Of a stretch of 64,000 nt of DNA, positions 38,602 to 48,392 are shown one piece after another. Both the position numbers and the translations under genes were made by a program. This DNA comes from Rubritalea tangerina. GTDB lineage: Bacteria; Verrucomicrobiota; Verrucomicrobiia; Verrucomicrobiales; Akkermansiaceae. The first letter of the stretch is position 1. Each line of letters begins with the position of its first letter. The stretch covers positions 186,001-250,000 of the forward strand of contig NZ_JBHUJB010000021.1 in assembly GCF_042683245.1 (NCBI RefSeq), written 5' to 3'. The notes beneath the pieces are model-generated. The model searched no databases. It saw only the letters and a list, made by a program, of their open reading frames with translations, and had not been told where the DNA came from.

Positions 38602-40260
38602 TTAGTTGTCAGCCATTGTTACGCTAATTACTTCTGCAGCTGAGGTCAGCCCAGCCTGCACTTTTCGAATGCCATCCTCTCGGAGGGTTCGCATCCCCAA
38701 CTCTCGAGCCCTGGTCCTCAACTGCGGTGAGGTCAGGTTCTCATTAATCATGTGACGCACTTCGTCGTCTACTTCGAGAATCTCAAAGATCCCCATACGT
38801 CCCTTATAGCCTTTGTTGCGGCATTGCTCACAACCACTAGGTCCATAAATTGTGCTCGCTGTCTGATTTGGATCAATATTGAGCATGCGCATTTCACGCT
38901 CATCTAACACAGCTGGCTCCTTACAAACCGGACACAACTTACGCACCAAGCGCTGCGCAATAATCGCACGCACCGCACTGGCTACCAAAAATCGCTTCAC
39001 ACCAATGTCCGCCAAACGCGCTACCGCACTCGGAGCATCATTCGTGTGCAATGTAGAGAACACCAAGTGACCTGTCAGCGAGGCGTTAATCGCAATATTC
39101 GCGGTCTCTGCATCACGAATCTCACCAATCATAATCACGTTAGGAGCCTGACGTAGCATCGCTCTCAGCGCCGCCGCAAATGTCATCCCAATGTCTGACT
39201 TCACCATCACCTGGTTGATACCCGGCATCTCATATTCCACAGGATCTTCCACTGTGATGATCTTGCGGTCAGGCTGGTTGATGTAGTTCAAGCAAGCATA
39301 CAATGTTGTCGTCTTACCAGAACCCGTCGGACCAGTTACCAAGATAATCCCATCGGGCAATTTAATATAGCGTCTGAAGTCGTCCTGGTCATCAGATAAG
39401 AACCCTAACTCGCCAAGACCTAACACCAACGCTGACTTGTCCAATATACGCATCACGATACTCTCACCGTGGTTGCTCGGCACACTAGAGACACGCAAAT
39501 CAATCTCCTTATCACCTGCCTTAATCTGAATACGTCCGTCCTGAGGCAAGCGCTTCTCAGCAATACTCATCGTACCACTCATCACTTTGAGGCGAGCAAT
39601 AATCGCCGGCAACAGCTTCTTAGGGTGATTATCTACTTCAATCAACTTACCATCCACACGGTAACGAATCCTCAAGGATGCCTCTAATGGCTCAATGTGA
39701 ATATCACTCGCCCGCATCTTCAATGCCTCTACCAATATCTGCTGCACCATCTTGATGATCGGCGCATCATTCGGGTCAGCATCCTCGTCACCAAACGAAA
39801 ATTCATCCAAATTTCCCTCGTCGCTTGTGCCACCACCATAGTACGTCTGAATACATTGGTCGATCGCACTGCCAGTCGCACACACAGGATTCACTTCACG
39901 ACCAATCACGTGCGGCAAGGTGTCTAACACCTCAAAGTTGAGCGGATCAGAAATTGCTACCGTCAATGCATACCCATCGTCCATCACTGGAATAACACGG
40001 AATCTCCGTGCCACATCCTCTGGAATATGATCAAACATGTCAGGCGATATCGCCGTACTGCGTAAGTCAATGTACTCCATGCTCGAACTCTGTGCACAGA
40101 CCTGTGCCACCTGTTCCTCACTGACTCGATTCTCGCGAATCAATCGCTCCACAACACTCTCTGTGCCGGTGAGCTGCGCTCGCGCTGCCGCTATGTCATC
40201 ATGGCTGATCAATCCAGACTCAATGATCAACTCTAACAAATAATCTTCGTTCGAATACAC
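38602..40260 (-). CDS. GspE/PilB-family secretion ATPase, first of a tandem pair
   Basis: A 552-residue paralogue of the adjacent ATPase with Walker A GPTGSGKTT, the MIGEIRDAETANIAINASLTGHLVFSTLHTND block and the zinc motif CPVC...CEQC. It is the first gene of the minus-strand cluster ATPase-ATPase-GspF-pseudopilin. Two assembly ATPases side by side suggest either two machines or a heteromeric or condition-specific pair. Confidence 0.94.
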   Translation of the reverse strand: MYSNEDYLLELIIESGLISHDDIAAARAQLTGTESVVERLIRENRVSEEQVAQVCAQSSSMEYIDLRSTAISPDMFDHIPEDVARRFRVIPVMDDGYALTVAISDPLNFEVLDTLPHVIGREVNPVCATGSAIDQCIQTYYGGGTSDEGNLDEFSFGDEDADPNDAPIIKMVQQILVEALKMRASDIHIEPLEASLRIRYRVDGKLIEVDNHPKKLLPAIIARLKVMSGTMSIAEKRLPQDGRIQIKAGDKEIDLRVSSVPSNHGESIVMRILDKSALVLGLGELGFLSDDQDDFRRYIKLPDGIILVTGPTGSGKTTTLYACLNYINQPDRKIITVEDPVEYEMPGINQVMVKSDIGMTFAAALRAMLRQAPNVIMIGEIRDAETANIAINASLTGHLVFSTLHTNDAPSAVARLADIGVKRFLVASAVRAIIAQRLVRKLCPVCKEPAVLDEREMRMLNIDPNQTASTIYGPSGCEQCRNKGYKGRMGIFEILEVDDEVRHMINENLTSPQLRTRARELGMRTLREDGIRKVQAGLTSAAEVISVTMADN

Positions 40261-40709
40261 GGGTTTCTCTAGATAGGGTATATATTAGTGGGTTTTCCCT
40301 AAGACCAGTCGCTGGTCATTGGAATGGCTAGCACACTGGCCAACTCACCCCCACACGTCAAGGTAGCAAACGAAAATTTTACACGATTTACCTAGCTCTA
40401 CACAAAACGCATCCACATCGTCCATACATCACCCGCCAATCCCCACTTGCACACTACATCCATCATACACATTTCACCCCTTCTCACCCCACCTTTCTGC
40501 AGAATACGCAAATCCAAACTTAAGACTAAAAAGGGTCAAAAACCACTTTATCTATCACCAAGTAGCCCACCTAAATCCATACATATCACTCCTAAAAATC
40601 CCAACGGAATTAACTCCCCCAGCCCAAGGTCGAACCGAAGGCGACCCCCTGGGCTGTATAGCACTTAATTAAAAATCCAATCCCTGAATAGACATACTGA
40701 ACGCAGACT
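40261..40709. other. Gene-free stretch upstream of the secretion cluster, with one hairpin
   Basis: It contains the leader of the secretion cluster. A hairpin at 40620-40656 has outer arms CAGCCCA / TGGGCTG and inner GGTCG / CGACC. The frame at 40447-40668 has no coding character. No RNA gene was recognised. Confidence 0.5.
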
Positions 40710-40822
40710 CTTCAAAAACCTCAACGAGGTTTCGACTCCCAGCCCAGAGCACCAACTCTGGGAACTTGCAAAAAACCAACAAGAAGTCTGAAAGACTTCA
40801 GTCCCGTAAATGATTTTTAATC
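40710..40822. repeat. Three-hairpin dispersed element, copy D
   Basis: AAACCTC/GAGGTTT stem, a shortened central stem CCCAGAG/CTCTGGG lacking the inner GGC/GCC pair, and distal GAAGTCT/AGACTTC. The remaining sequence to the antiporter start at 40983 shows nothing else recognisable. Confidence 0.78.
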
Positions 40823-40982
40823 CCAATACCCCATCTCCTAAAAAACCTCCGACAGAAAAATCACCTCAAATCCCCAACTTTGATTGCCTAAAAGCCACAA
40901 GTTACAAATACTACCCCTAACAATGGCCAACGGATAGAGGATTACTGTCCACACGGCCTAGCATCTCACACTATCATCCTAA

Positions 40983-42842
40983 ATGTTTGAATTCATAGAA
41001 ATTGACTTCGGCATCTTCGCCACCTTCGTCCTAGGTCTAGGTATCCTTGCTCAATGGCTCGCATGGCGCCTAAAGCTCCCATCCATCCTTCTCCTACTCT
41101 TCTTCGGATTTGCCGCCGGCCAACTCTTCGGCGTCAACATCGATGATTTCCTCCCAGGCCCAGATGGTGAATCCATCATTCTCTCACTCGTCGGCCTCTG
41201 CGTAGCCGTCATTCTCTTCGAAGGCGGCCTCACACTCAAATTTTCTGAACTTAAGGAAAGTGGAGGCCCTGTTCTCCGCTTATGCACAATCGGAGTGGCC
41301 ATTTCATTTGCGCTCACCACCCTTCTTGGCATCTATGTCTTTGATTGGAATTGGCGCGTCGCCGCCATCATGGGCTCAATCCTTGTAGTCACCGGCCCCA
41401 CAGTAATCGCCCCATTACTGCGCCACATAAAACCCTCAAGGAAAATGAGCTCCATTGTCAAATGGGAGGGAATTGTCGTCGACCCTATCGGCGCTATTAT
41501 GGCCGTTCTCGCATTCCAAACCGCTCTCGCGGGCGGCGTCGAACAAGCCCAAGCTTCCATCCTCAATGCCCTTGGCATCACACTACTTGTGGGTGTCGTC
41601 TTCGCTTTCCTCCTCGCTAAAGTCATCGAGGCCCTCCTCAAACACCACCTCATCCCCGACTTCCTGCATTCAGTATTCTTGCTGGCTATTATCGCCATGG
41701 CTTTCTCTGTCTCCAATGCCATCCAAAAAGAATCAGGACTCCTCACAGTCACTGTACTTGGTATTGCCTTGGCGAATCAGAAATCTGTCTCGGTCAAACA
41801 CATCCTCGAGTTCAAGGAAACGCTCCGCACGCTCATCATCTCACTCCTCTTCATTATTCTATCGGGTAGAGTAGATGCCACTAGCCTGCAGAATGCGCTC
41901 CTACCTGGCATCGGACTCCTCCTCTTCCTCGTCATCCTCGTGCGCCCACTCTCCATCTACCTCTCGACTCTCTTTCTCAAACAAACCAATTTCAAAGAAC
42001 GCACCTTCCTAGCCGCCCTCGCACCTCGCGGCATCGTCGCCGCCGCTGTCACTGCCATCTTTGCTCTTGAGCTCACCCACGCCGCAGAAAAAGTCAATGG
42101 CTTCCCACCTGAAGTCGTCGAACAAGCAAAACTCATGGTCCCAATCATGTTCATTGTCATCGTCGGCACAGTGACTATCTACGGCCTCGTCGCTTCCCCA
42201 CTCGCTAACTACCTCGGCATTGCCACTAAAAACCCTCGTGGCGTACTCTTCGCCGGAGCCGATGGCTGGATCCGTAAACTCGCCAAAGCCCTCCAAAATG
42301 ACGGCCACGAAGTCCTCCTCCTCGACACAAATTACTCTAACATCGCTGCCGCCACAGTGGATGGCCTCCCCGCGAAACGCGCCAACATCCTCTCTGAATA
42401 CGTAGAGGAAGAGCTCGACTTCTCTGGCCTCGGCCAACTCATCGCCGGCACCCATAACGACGAAGTCAACAGCCTCGCTGCCAGCGAATTCAACCACATC
42501 TTCGGCTCCGCAGATGTTTGGCAAGTCGCTCCACTCGATGACAACGCGCACCACACCACCGCCGTTGCATCCCATATGCGGGGTAGAATCATTTTCCCAA
42601 AACGCCCAAACCACAAGGAGCTCTCGCGCATGAGTGCTGACGGTAGAGAAATTAAAACAACCACCCTCTCTGAACAGTTCACATACGACGACTTCCTCGC
42701 CCGCAACCCAGATGCCATCCTCATGTTCATTAGCAGCCCTGACAAGGGACTGCGACCAGCACACGATGACACCAAACCCCCAACCGTAGGTCACACCATT
42801 TACGCCTTCGTCACCCCGAAATCAGACGCACAACCTGCGTAA
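40983..42842 (+). CDS. CPA1-type Na+/H+ antiporter with C-terminal RCK-like domain
   Basis: A 619-residue protein. The first ~400 residues form about 12 membrane helices of the NhaP type, with GPTVIAPLLRHIKPS (transport-site region), KWEGIVVDPIGAIMA carrying the paired Asp region, and APRGIVAAAVTAIFALEL. Residues ~405-500 look like an RCK/TrkA-N nucleotide-binding fold (GVLFAGADGWIRKLAKALQNDGHEVLLLDTNYSN), which probably gates transport by ligand. It ends with a soluble tail. Confidence 0.9.
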   Translation: MFEFIEIDFGIFATFVLGLGILAQWLAWRLKLPSILLLLFFGFAAGQLFGVNIDDFLPGPDGESIILSLVGLCVAVILFEGGLTLKFSELKESGGPVLRLCTIGVAISFALTTLLGIYVFDWNWRVAAIMGSILVVTGPTVIAPLLRHIKPSRKMSSIVKWEGIVVDPIGAIMAVLAFQTALAGGVEQAQASILNALGITLLVGVVFAFLLAKVIEALLKHHLIPDFLHSVFLLAIIAMAFSVSNAIQKESGLLTVTVLGIALANQKSVSVKHILEFKETLRTLIISLLFIILSGRVDATSLQNALLPGIGLLLFLVILVRPLSIYLSTLFLKQTNFKERTFLAALAPRGIVAAAVTAIFALELTHAAEKVNGFPPEVVEQAKLMVPIMFIVIVGTVTIYGLVASPLANYLGIATKNPRGVLFAGADGWIRKLAKALQNDGHEVLLLDTNYSNIAAATVDGLPAKRANILSEYVEEELDFSGLGQLIAGTHNDEVNSLAASEFNHIFGSADVWQVAPLDDNAHHTTAVASHMRGRIIFPKRPNHKELSRMSADGREIKTTTLSEQFTYDDFLARNPDAILMFISSPDKGLRPAHDDTKPPTVGHTIYAFVTPKSDAQPA

Positions 42843-42859
42843 CCTAACACTCATAGGCC

Positions 42860-43609
42860 ATGTACCAAGACCTCGAAGCTGAACTTCACGACCACTTTTG
42901 GCACGCGGAACAAGAGCACGCTGACGAACTCCCACTCCTCTCACACTTTCTACACCACCATCCCGGTCGTGCTCTAGAAGTGGGGTGCGGCTCAGGTAGA
43001 CTCCTCCTCCCTCTGCTCAAACAAGGTTTCGATATCGATGGGATCGACACCTCAGAGGAAATGCTCGCATTGCTAAAAAAACAATCGAACACCTCTAACT
43101 ACTACCTCGGTGACGCCACGCACTTCAACTTCCCCCATTGCTACGCAGCTATCACTATTCCCGCTTTCACCCTCCAACTCCTCAGCCGCCAAGACGCCCA
43201 CGCTCTACTCATCAACCTAAAGCAGCACGCCAAACCCGGCGCCGCACTCTACCTAACCACCTTCATACCATGGGCTGAAATCACCGATGAACTCGAGTGC
43301 GACACCTGGAACCTCGATAAACAATCACCATACAAAAATTCTTCACTCGCCCTCTGCCACACCAGACACTCGATTAATCGAGTCGAACAATCCCTCCACC
43401 GAGAACACCACTATTCTATCCAAGATGCTCGAGGAGCGACCACCGCAGAATATAAAACCGAGCAATCACTTCAGTGGTACCTTCTCCCAGAGCTAAGGTC
43501 GCTGCTCAACCTAGCAGGCTGGTCACTCGAATCTTGGCATGCAGACTTCCAACTCAACCTTCAGGACTCTGATGCCGCGGTCCTGACACTTTTCGCAACT
43601 GCGACTTAA
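42860..43609 (+). CDS. SAM-dependent methyltransferase
   Basis: A 249-residue class I methyltransferase with motif I LEVGCGSGRLLLPLL, acidic motif II DIDGIDTSEEML and a motif IV-like DATHFNF...AAITIPAFTLQLL. The substrate is unknown. It starts 17 bp after the antiporter gene. Its last 56 bp overlap the convergent transglutaminase gene. Confidence 0.8.
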   Translation: MYQDLEAELHDHFWHAEQEHADELPLLSHFLHHHPGRALEVGCGSGRLLLPLLKQGFDIDGIDTSEEMLALLKKQSNTSNYYLGDATHFNFPHCYAAITIPAFTLQLLSRQDAHALLINLKQHAKPGAALYLTTFIPWAEITDELECDTWNLDKQSPYKNSSLALCHTRHSINRVEQSLHREHHYSIQDARGATTAEYKTEQSLQWYLLPELRSLLNLAGWSLESWHADFQLNLQDSDAAVLTLFATAT

Positions 43610-45665
43610 GCTCACCTACCATCGACTGCAATTCCGCCATCTCAGCAACCGCTCGCGGATCAAACCTTAACCTCCTGTGCTCCATCACCACAGAATCCAC
43701 CAAAGCAGCATCCACCTCGCCGAATTCCTTTAGCCGACCAACCCACGCACCATAATCCTCCCCAGCACCTCTCGGCCCCACCTTCTTGCGTACCAGCTTC
43801 TCTAACTTATGCAATGGGGTCACGACAACATCCCCGTCCCACAGATAACCGATCTGCCCATCTGACTCGCGTCGGCTTCTTGCACTCCACAAACGATAGA
43901 CAATCCACAAAACTAAGATCCCTCCTGCGATACCTGCACGTGTTAAAAAGAGACTGCGATTCTCCGGATCTATCCGCCATATAAAAAAATCCTCCCGCAG
44001 AATAGCAATCTGCTCACGTAACCAATCCACTGGATTGATCTCACTATGCGCTGCAACACCTCGGAAATCAGGTGGAGTCGTGTCCACATTTATCCATTTA
44101 CCATCAATGTACGCTCTCACCCATGCGTGCGCATGCGTCCCTCTAACATTCCAGCGGTCTCCATCTCTTTCCATCACCGCATAGCCCACTGTGTAGCGCG
44201 CTGGTATGCCCACTTCTCGAAGTAAGAGTACAGTTGCGCTTGCGTAGTATTCACAATGTCCCTTTTTTACCGTCTCTAGAAACCACTCCAATTTGGTCCG
44301 TTCGTAATCGCGCTCGCCTGGATCAAAATCCGTCGAATACTCAAAGGCCTTCGCAAAATACCTCTCAATCGCCACCACCACATCCTCCGGGCTATCCATC
44401 TCCCGCAAACCTAGTTCATCCACTAATGTGCTGATAACAGCTTGCTCATCCTTATCCACCTCATAGTCCACCCCCTCCACTGGCTTCACATCCATCACCT
44501 TCCCCTCATCATTAGCATACAAAGTGTAATTGAGAACCATCTCTCGCTCAACAACCTGCATCGACCCCATCGTATTGACCTGCAACTCCGCAACATCACC
44601 AAGAACATCAGAAGCGCCAAAATATCCAGGAACTGATGGAACTACTGTCGAAGACTGCTTATGAGTCACAGTCCCTCGCACTTCGTAAGCATCGTCCTCA
44701 TCCACGCGCTTCAATCGACTAACATCCTCGTCCCTATAATAGCTATACAGCTCTCCCTCATGCTGCAAAGCCCTCCGAGGACGCGCCGCATACGAGCCCT
44801 GAGGTGCACTAAACCCCTCGCGGTTGTAAGCATACGTCCACCTCCCATCGCGATACAAATTGTAGCTCGCCAACTTTAAATAGTTGGGACTTCCCTCACC
44901 CCACACACGCCACTCAATCTTGGGATTCAACTTCACGTCCCCCAAATCCCCTAAGTGCGCATTCAGGTCTGCGAAATAGGTGTTATTCTCCATCAACCCT
45001 CTCCCCATACGCATCTTTTCCTTCGCCCACAAATACACGGTCGTCATCCCCCACTGAGTGACCCAACCGAGCCCAATCACAATCGGCAAAGCCCATAATA
45101 ACCCTCGTAATTGCAACCCTCTAGACCGATACACGCTCGCAACTAACAAAAAGAACGCCGCACACAAACTCGGCCAGAAAAACCAAGGAAGCTCCTCACC
45201 CGTGCATCCCGCTGTCAATACCCCGAATAAATACGGATACCCGGTATTGACCTGGCGCGGATGCACCTCGCGCCCCTCCTTCCGATCTTGCTCCATCCTC
45301 TTCCGGCTAAAATAGAAAAAATTATTCAGATTGACCCGATCACTACTGCCATATCGCTGTACAAACTCCACCGGTAGCAACAAAACAGGCAACCAGCGCA
45401 CCACATTCAGAGCCCCACTCCTCCCCTCATCATCAATCCAACTCAGAGCCACCACCATCGCAATCAATAATAATGAAAGCTGAAACGCCTTCACCTGACC
45501 ACTCTCACCAAAATCCCACTCCACCTTCACATAGCGACGCCCGTCAAGAATAGCCGCCAAAACAAGCGCGACCACCAAACTGCCAGCATTCAGCCCCCAA
45601 AATAGCAACAGGAAGCTAGTCAACAATACAGGAGGAACCAATATCTTTAAATCATTACGCGCCAC
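43554..45665 (-). CDS. TgpA-like transglutaminase-domain membrane protein
   Basis: A 703-residue protein with several N-terminal membrane helices and a periplasmic transglutaminase-like domain. The Cys-His-Asp triad is visible in KKGHCEYYASATVLLLR, GTHAHAWVRAYI and WINVDTTPPDF. One more membrane helix (GILVLWIVYRLW) and a cytoplasmic C-terminal segment follow. Such proteins often sit with MoxR ATPase and DUF58 genes; none is adjacent here. Its 3' end overlaps the methyltransferase gene on the opposite strand. Confidence 0.88.
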   Translation of the reverse strand: MARNDLKILVPPVLLTSFLLLFWGLNAGSLVVALVLAAILDGRRYVKVEWDFGESGQVKAFQLSLLLIAMVVALSWIDDEGRSGALNVVRWLPVLLLPVEFVQRYGSSDRVNLNNFFYFSRKRMEQDRKEGREVHPRQVNTGYPYLFGVLTAGCTGEELPWFFWPSLCAAFFLLVASVYRSRGLQLRGLLWALPIVIGLGWVTQWGMTTVYLWAKEKMRMGRGLMENNTYFADLNAHLGDLGDVKLNPKIEWRVWGEGSPNYLKLASYNLYRDGRWTYAYNREGFSAPQGSYAARPRRALQHEGELYSYYRDEDVSRLKRVDEDDAYEVRGTVTHKQSSTVVPSVPGYFGASDVLGDVAELQVNTMGSMQVVEREMVLNYTLYANDEGKVMDVKPVEGVDYEVDKDEQAVISTLVDELGLREMDSPEDVVVAIERYFAKAFEYSTDFDPGERDYERTKLEWFLETVKKGHCEYYASATVLLLREVGIPARYTVGYAVMERDGDRWNVRGTHAHAWVRAYIDGKWINVDTTPPDFRGVAAHSEINPVDWLREQIAILREDFFIWRIDPENRSLFLTRAGIAGGILVLWIVYRLWSARSRRESDGQIGYLWDGDVVVTPLHKLEKLVRKKVGPRGAGEDYGAWVGRLKEFGEVDAALVDSVVMEHRRLRFDPRAVAEMAELQSMVGELKSQLRKVSGPRHQSPEG

Positions 45666-45704
45666 ACCCTACTTCTGCCACCAACTCAACACTCTGTCCA
45701 CCAC

Positions 45705-45778
45705 CACTTCTCACTTCTCACTTCTCACTTCTCACTTCTCACTTCTCACTTCTCACTCCTGACTCCTGACTCCTCACC
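45705..45778. repeat. 7-bp tandem repeat
   Basis: About ten units of the form CACTTCT, degrading to GACTCCT at the right end. It lies between the divergent transglutaminase and small membrane protein genes, just upstream of both. Confidence 0.9.
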
Positions 45779-45832
45779 TCAAACCCAAAAGCCAACCTTT
45801 ACATCCGCTCCATTCCAAACTAGGTACTCAGC

Positions 45833-46336
45833 ATGAATTGGATCGCAACACTTTGGGGAATTTTGGGAGTCACCGCTCTCATTGGAACCGCCATCCACAG
45901 ACTCTACCTCAAAGCTGAAGTTGCTCTCTCTGGTGATTACGCCCTAACAACCACACACTGGGTTGTCATGATTGCGTTCTCACTCTTCATGCTCGTCGCG
46001 GAAGGATACCGCGGATTCCAAAAGAAATTTTCTCCTCGCACCGCTGCCAGAACCCACTTCCTATACAACAACACCACCCCAAAGCGCCTCATCCTCGCCC
46101 CCTTCTTCTGCATGGGCTACTTCGATGCGAACAAGAAAACACGCATCATCTCTATCAGCCTTACTCTGGGCATCATTCTCCTCATTCTCCTCATGCGCCT
46201 CATCCCCCAACCGTGGCGCGGTGTCCTCGATGTCGGCGTCGTCCTTGGCCTCTCCTATGGCCTCATTTCATACTTCTGCTTCCTCATCAAAGTCTTCACT
46301 AAAAAAGACCACGGTCATTCCCCAGAAATGCCCTAA
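45833..46336 (+). CDS. Small multi-pass membrane protein of unknown function
   Basis: A 167-residue protein with four likely membrane segments (TLWGILGVTALIGTAIHRLY, WVVMIAFSLFMLVAEGY, ISLTLGIILLILLMRLI, VGVVLGLSYGLISYFCFLI). No known motif was recognised. It is the last ordinary chromosomal gene before the group II intron and repeat region. Confidence 0.6.
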   Translation: MNWIATLWGILGVTALIGTAIHRLYLKAEVALSGDYALTTTHWVVMIAFSLFMLVAEGYRGFQKKFSPRTAARTHFLYNNTTPKRLILAPFFCMGYFDANKKTRIISISLTLGIILLILLMRLIPQPWRGVLDVGVVLGLSYGLISYFCFLIKVFTKKDHGHSPEMP

Positions 46337-46439
46337 CACCTCCCCCCCCAACCACAGATCCCCACAGCCCCCACAAAATACCCCCACCCACTCACACTCT
46401 CTAACCGAGGGTCCCACATCGATAAATCCACATTTTTCG

Positions 46440-48392
46440 ATAGGGTAGGGACAGCGCATTGAGTTGCGCCGCCCCTCCCACCAAACCGTACGTGCGGATT
46501 TCCCGCATACGGCTTTCCAGTCTGCAGTTCCTCTTCAGGACTCAAGGTTTTCAAGCCGTGCTTGCTCCATGTTAAATAAGCCCAGATTGTTGAAGTAGAC
46601 TATTTGGTACCTTTTGTTGTCCCATCCTCTTCCGTTGCCTTTGCGTTTGTTATTGCAGCGGATGATTGTTCTCAATCTTCTCCTCGGCAATTGGTCTAAC
46701 TTTTCGAGAACACTACCTTGAGTATCCTTGTAGTAGTTAAAGTAGCCTCGTAAGATCGGGTTGAGTTTCTCGATGGTTTTCTTCAGACTCTGTCCATGAC
46801 ATCTGGCTGTTAGTGGTCGGAGCTTATCTCGAAATTGCTTTCTGCTCTTCTCACTGACCCAGCGTTTATTCTCAGTGCGTAAGTGATACCCTAAGAAGTC
46901 GATACCTCTTCTGGTGCTCACCTGTACGATCTGAGTTTTGTCTGGGTGGAGCCTGAGTTGGTTTTCTGTGCACCATTTCTCAATGTATTCCTTGGCTTGT
47001 TGCGCTTGAGTTTCTTCGTCACATAGCACTACGAAGTCATCGGCGTAGCGAACCATTGTTAGTCCTTGTCGGGCGAGTGCCCAGTCCAGTTCATTGGGAT
47101 AAAGGTTGGCCAACAGGGGGCTAATGACTGCCCCTTGTGGACTTCCCTGTTCGGATGCATGCAGCGTTCCGTTCTCGTCAACTTCTGCTTTGAGAAAGAG
47201 CTCAATGAGCTCTAACACTCGGTTATCGCTGATATGTTGAGCTACTTTTCCCATTAGGATCTTGTGATCTATCTGATCGAAGTAGCCTTGGATATCCGCA
47301 TCTAACACCCAGTGTTTTCCTCGTTTGAAGGCTATACAGATTTCTCGCAGGGCGAGCTTCTGGTGCCTTTGTGGACGGAAGCCGTAGCTGCGCGGTGCGA
47401 ACTCATTTTCAAGTATGGGTTCGATGACGTTGCGCAGTGCGGTTTGAACGATTCGATCCCTGACGGTTGCTATACCGATGGGCCGAAGCTCTTTCTTTCG
47501 TCCTGGTTTTTCTAGGTAGCAACGACGAATCGGCTTGGTCCGATAGCTTCCTTGTTTGAGCTTTTCGCTCAGCCATTGGAGGTTACTTTCCAAGTGTTCT
47601 TCGTATTGCGCAATGGCTTGCCGATCCACCCCCGCTGCACCTTTGTTCGCTTTGACACGTTTGAAGGCGCTGCGGAGGTTTTCGATTTTCCATACCTTGT
47701 CGATGAGGCTGTACCATTTGCCTCCCTTCACCCCTCTCTCGAGGGTCTTGAGCATCTTTGCTGTCCATACTGATCCTTCCACCCAAACCCATTGATCATT
47801 GCTGATGACTGGCGTGTCGGCTTCTTCTGCTTGTCTAGGGGTATCCCACTTGAGCAGATACACAGCTTCTTCGGAGAGGTCATTCTCTTCGATTCTTGCT
47901 TCTTTTGGATTATATTGTTCTTTCATTATATGGATGCATCGATTTGCTTTCCTGCTGCCCTTGGCTCCATCTGCTTTCACAGGTTTCTTAACTACTATGG
48001 CGGCTCTGACTCCTCGCAGCCCATTGCTGTAAGGCAATGACATTGGGACTGCGAGGTCTCCCTAGTCCACGTCACAAACACTTCCCTTCATCCTGTCACC
48101 AACCGCCCCACGCAGCCCTAACTGGCACAGTGTCAATTCCCGTTAGATTCTTGCTATGTTCTATCATTTTCCGACGGATCGTCGCTTTTGAGAAGACTTC
48201 GCCATCCACTCGAGAGGCTCGTCGCATACGTAGAGCCGAATCGTGTTCGTCGCCTACGGGCTGAAGTTTTACCTTAGATTGCTTCCCACCCCACCTCGCG
48301 GTGACGCAGTTATCTTCGGCGTTATGACCCATTAGACACTTGGGCTATTTGCGGACTTTCACCACAATGTGTTTGTGCGCTGCTAGGCGCAC
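46440..48392 (-). mobile_element. Group II intron, 1953 bp
   Basis: On the minus strand the 5' end reads GTGCGCC followed about 25 bases later by GTGAAAGTCC, the pattern of bacterial group II introns. Near the 3' end, domain V is visible as AAGCCGTATGCGGGAAATCC plus its GTACGGTT arm (around 46486-46520). A domain VI hairpin follows and the intron ends ...CCCTAT, fitting the AY rule. A maturase gene lies between. A related repeat at 49,560-49,600 matches the joined exons and supports both ends. Confidence 0.9.
46535..47926 (-). CDS. ltrA: Group II intron reverse transcriptase/maturase
   Basis: About 463 residues from ATG 47926. RT domains run from KGAAGVDRQAI through HWVLDADIQGYFDQIDH and SPQGAVISPLLANLYPNELD to the active site YADDFVVL. 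A maturase/X domain (LRGYFNYYKDTQGS) follows, with a short C-terminus. No HNH endonuclease is present. The frame stays open up to 48043, but that stretch matches intron RNA core sequence, so the ATG at 47926 is preferred. Confidence 0.92.
   Translation of the reverse strand: MKEQYNPKEARIEENDLSEEAVYLLKWDTPRQAEEADTPVISNDQWVWVEGSVWTAKMLKTLERGVKGGKWYSLIDKVWKIENLRSAFKRVKANKGAAGVDRQAIAQYEEHLESNLQWLSEKLKQGSYRTKPIRRCYLEKPGRKKELRPIGIATVRDRIVQTALRNVIEPILENEFAPRSYGFRPQRHQKLALREICIAFKRGKHWVLDADIQGYFDQIDHKILMGKVAQHISDNRVLELIELFLKAEVDENGTLHASEQGSPQGAVISPLLANLYPNELDWALARQGLTMVRYADDFVVLCDEETQAQQAKEYIEKWCTENQLRLHPDKTQIVQVSTRRGIDFLGYHLRTENKRWVSEKSRKQFRDKLRPLTARCHGQSLKKTIEKLNPILRGYFNYYKDTQGSVLEKLDQLPRRRLRTIIRCNNKRKGNGRGWDNKRYQIVYFNNLGLFNMEQARLENLES

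Noticed and set aside
40447..40668. 73-codon frame upstream of the antiporter
   Set aside because: Composition is low-complexity (Pro/Ser/Lys) and the end overlaps a hairpin; no ribosome site.
42009..42794. 261-codon minus-strand frame inside the antiporter gene
   Set aside because: It is antisense to a well-supported membrane transporter and has no family features.
47927..48043. N-terminal 39 residues of the intron maturase frame
   Set aside because: This part coincides with intron RNA sequence that should be structural; the ATG at 47926 precedes the first protein-like segment.
46440..48392. Group II intron as an attC-targeting IIC-attC element
   Set aside because: It lies outside the array in a degenerate repeat, and its flanks do not match any attC in the window, although the missing endonuclease domain and adjacent palindrome are reminiscent of that group.
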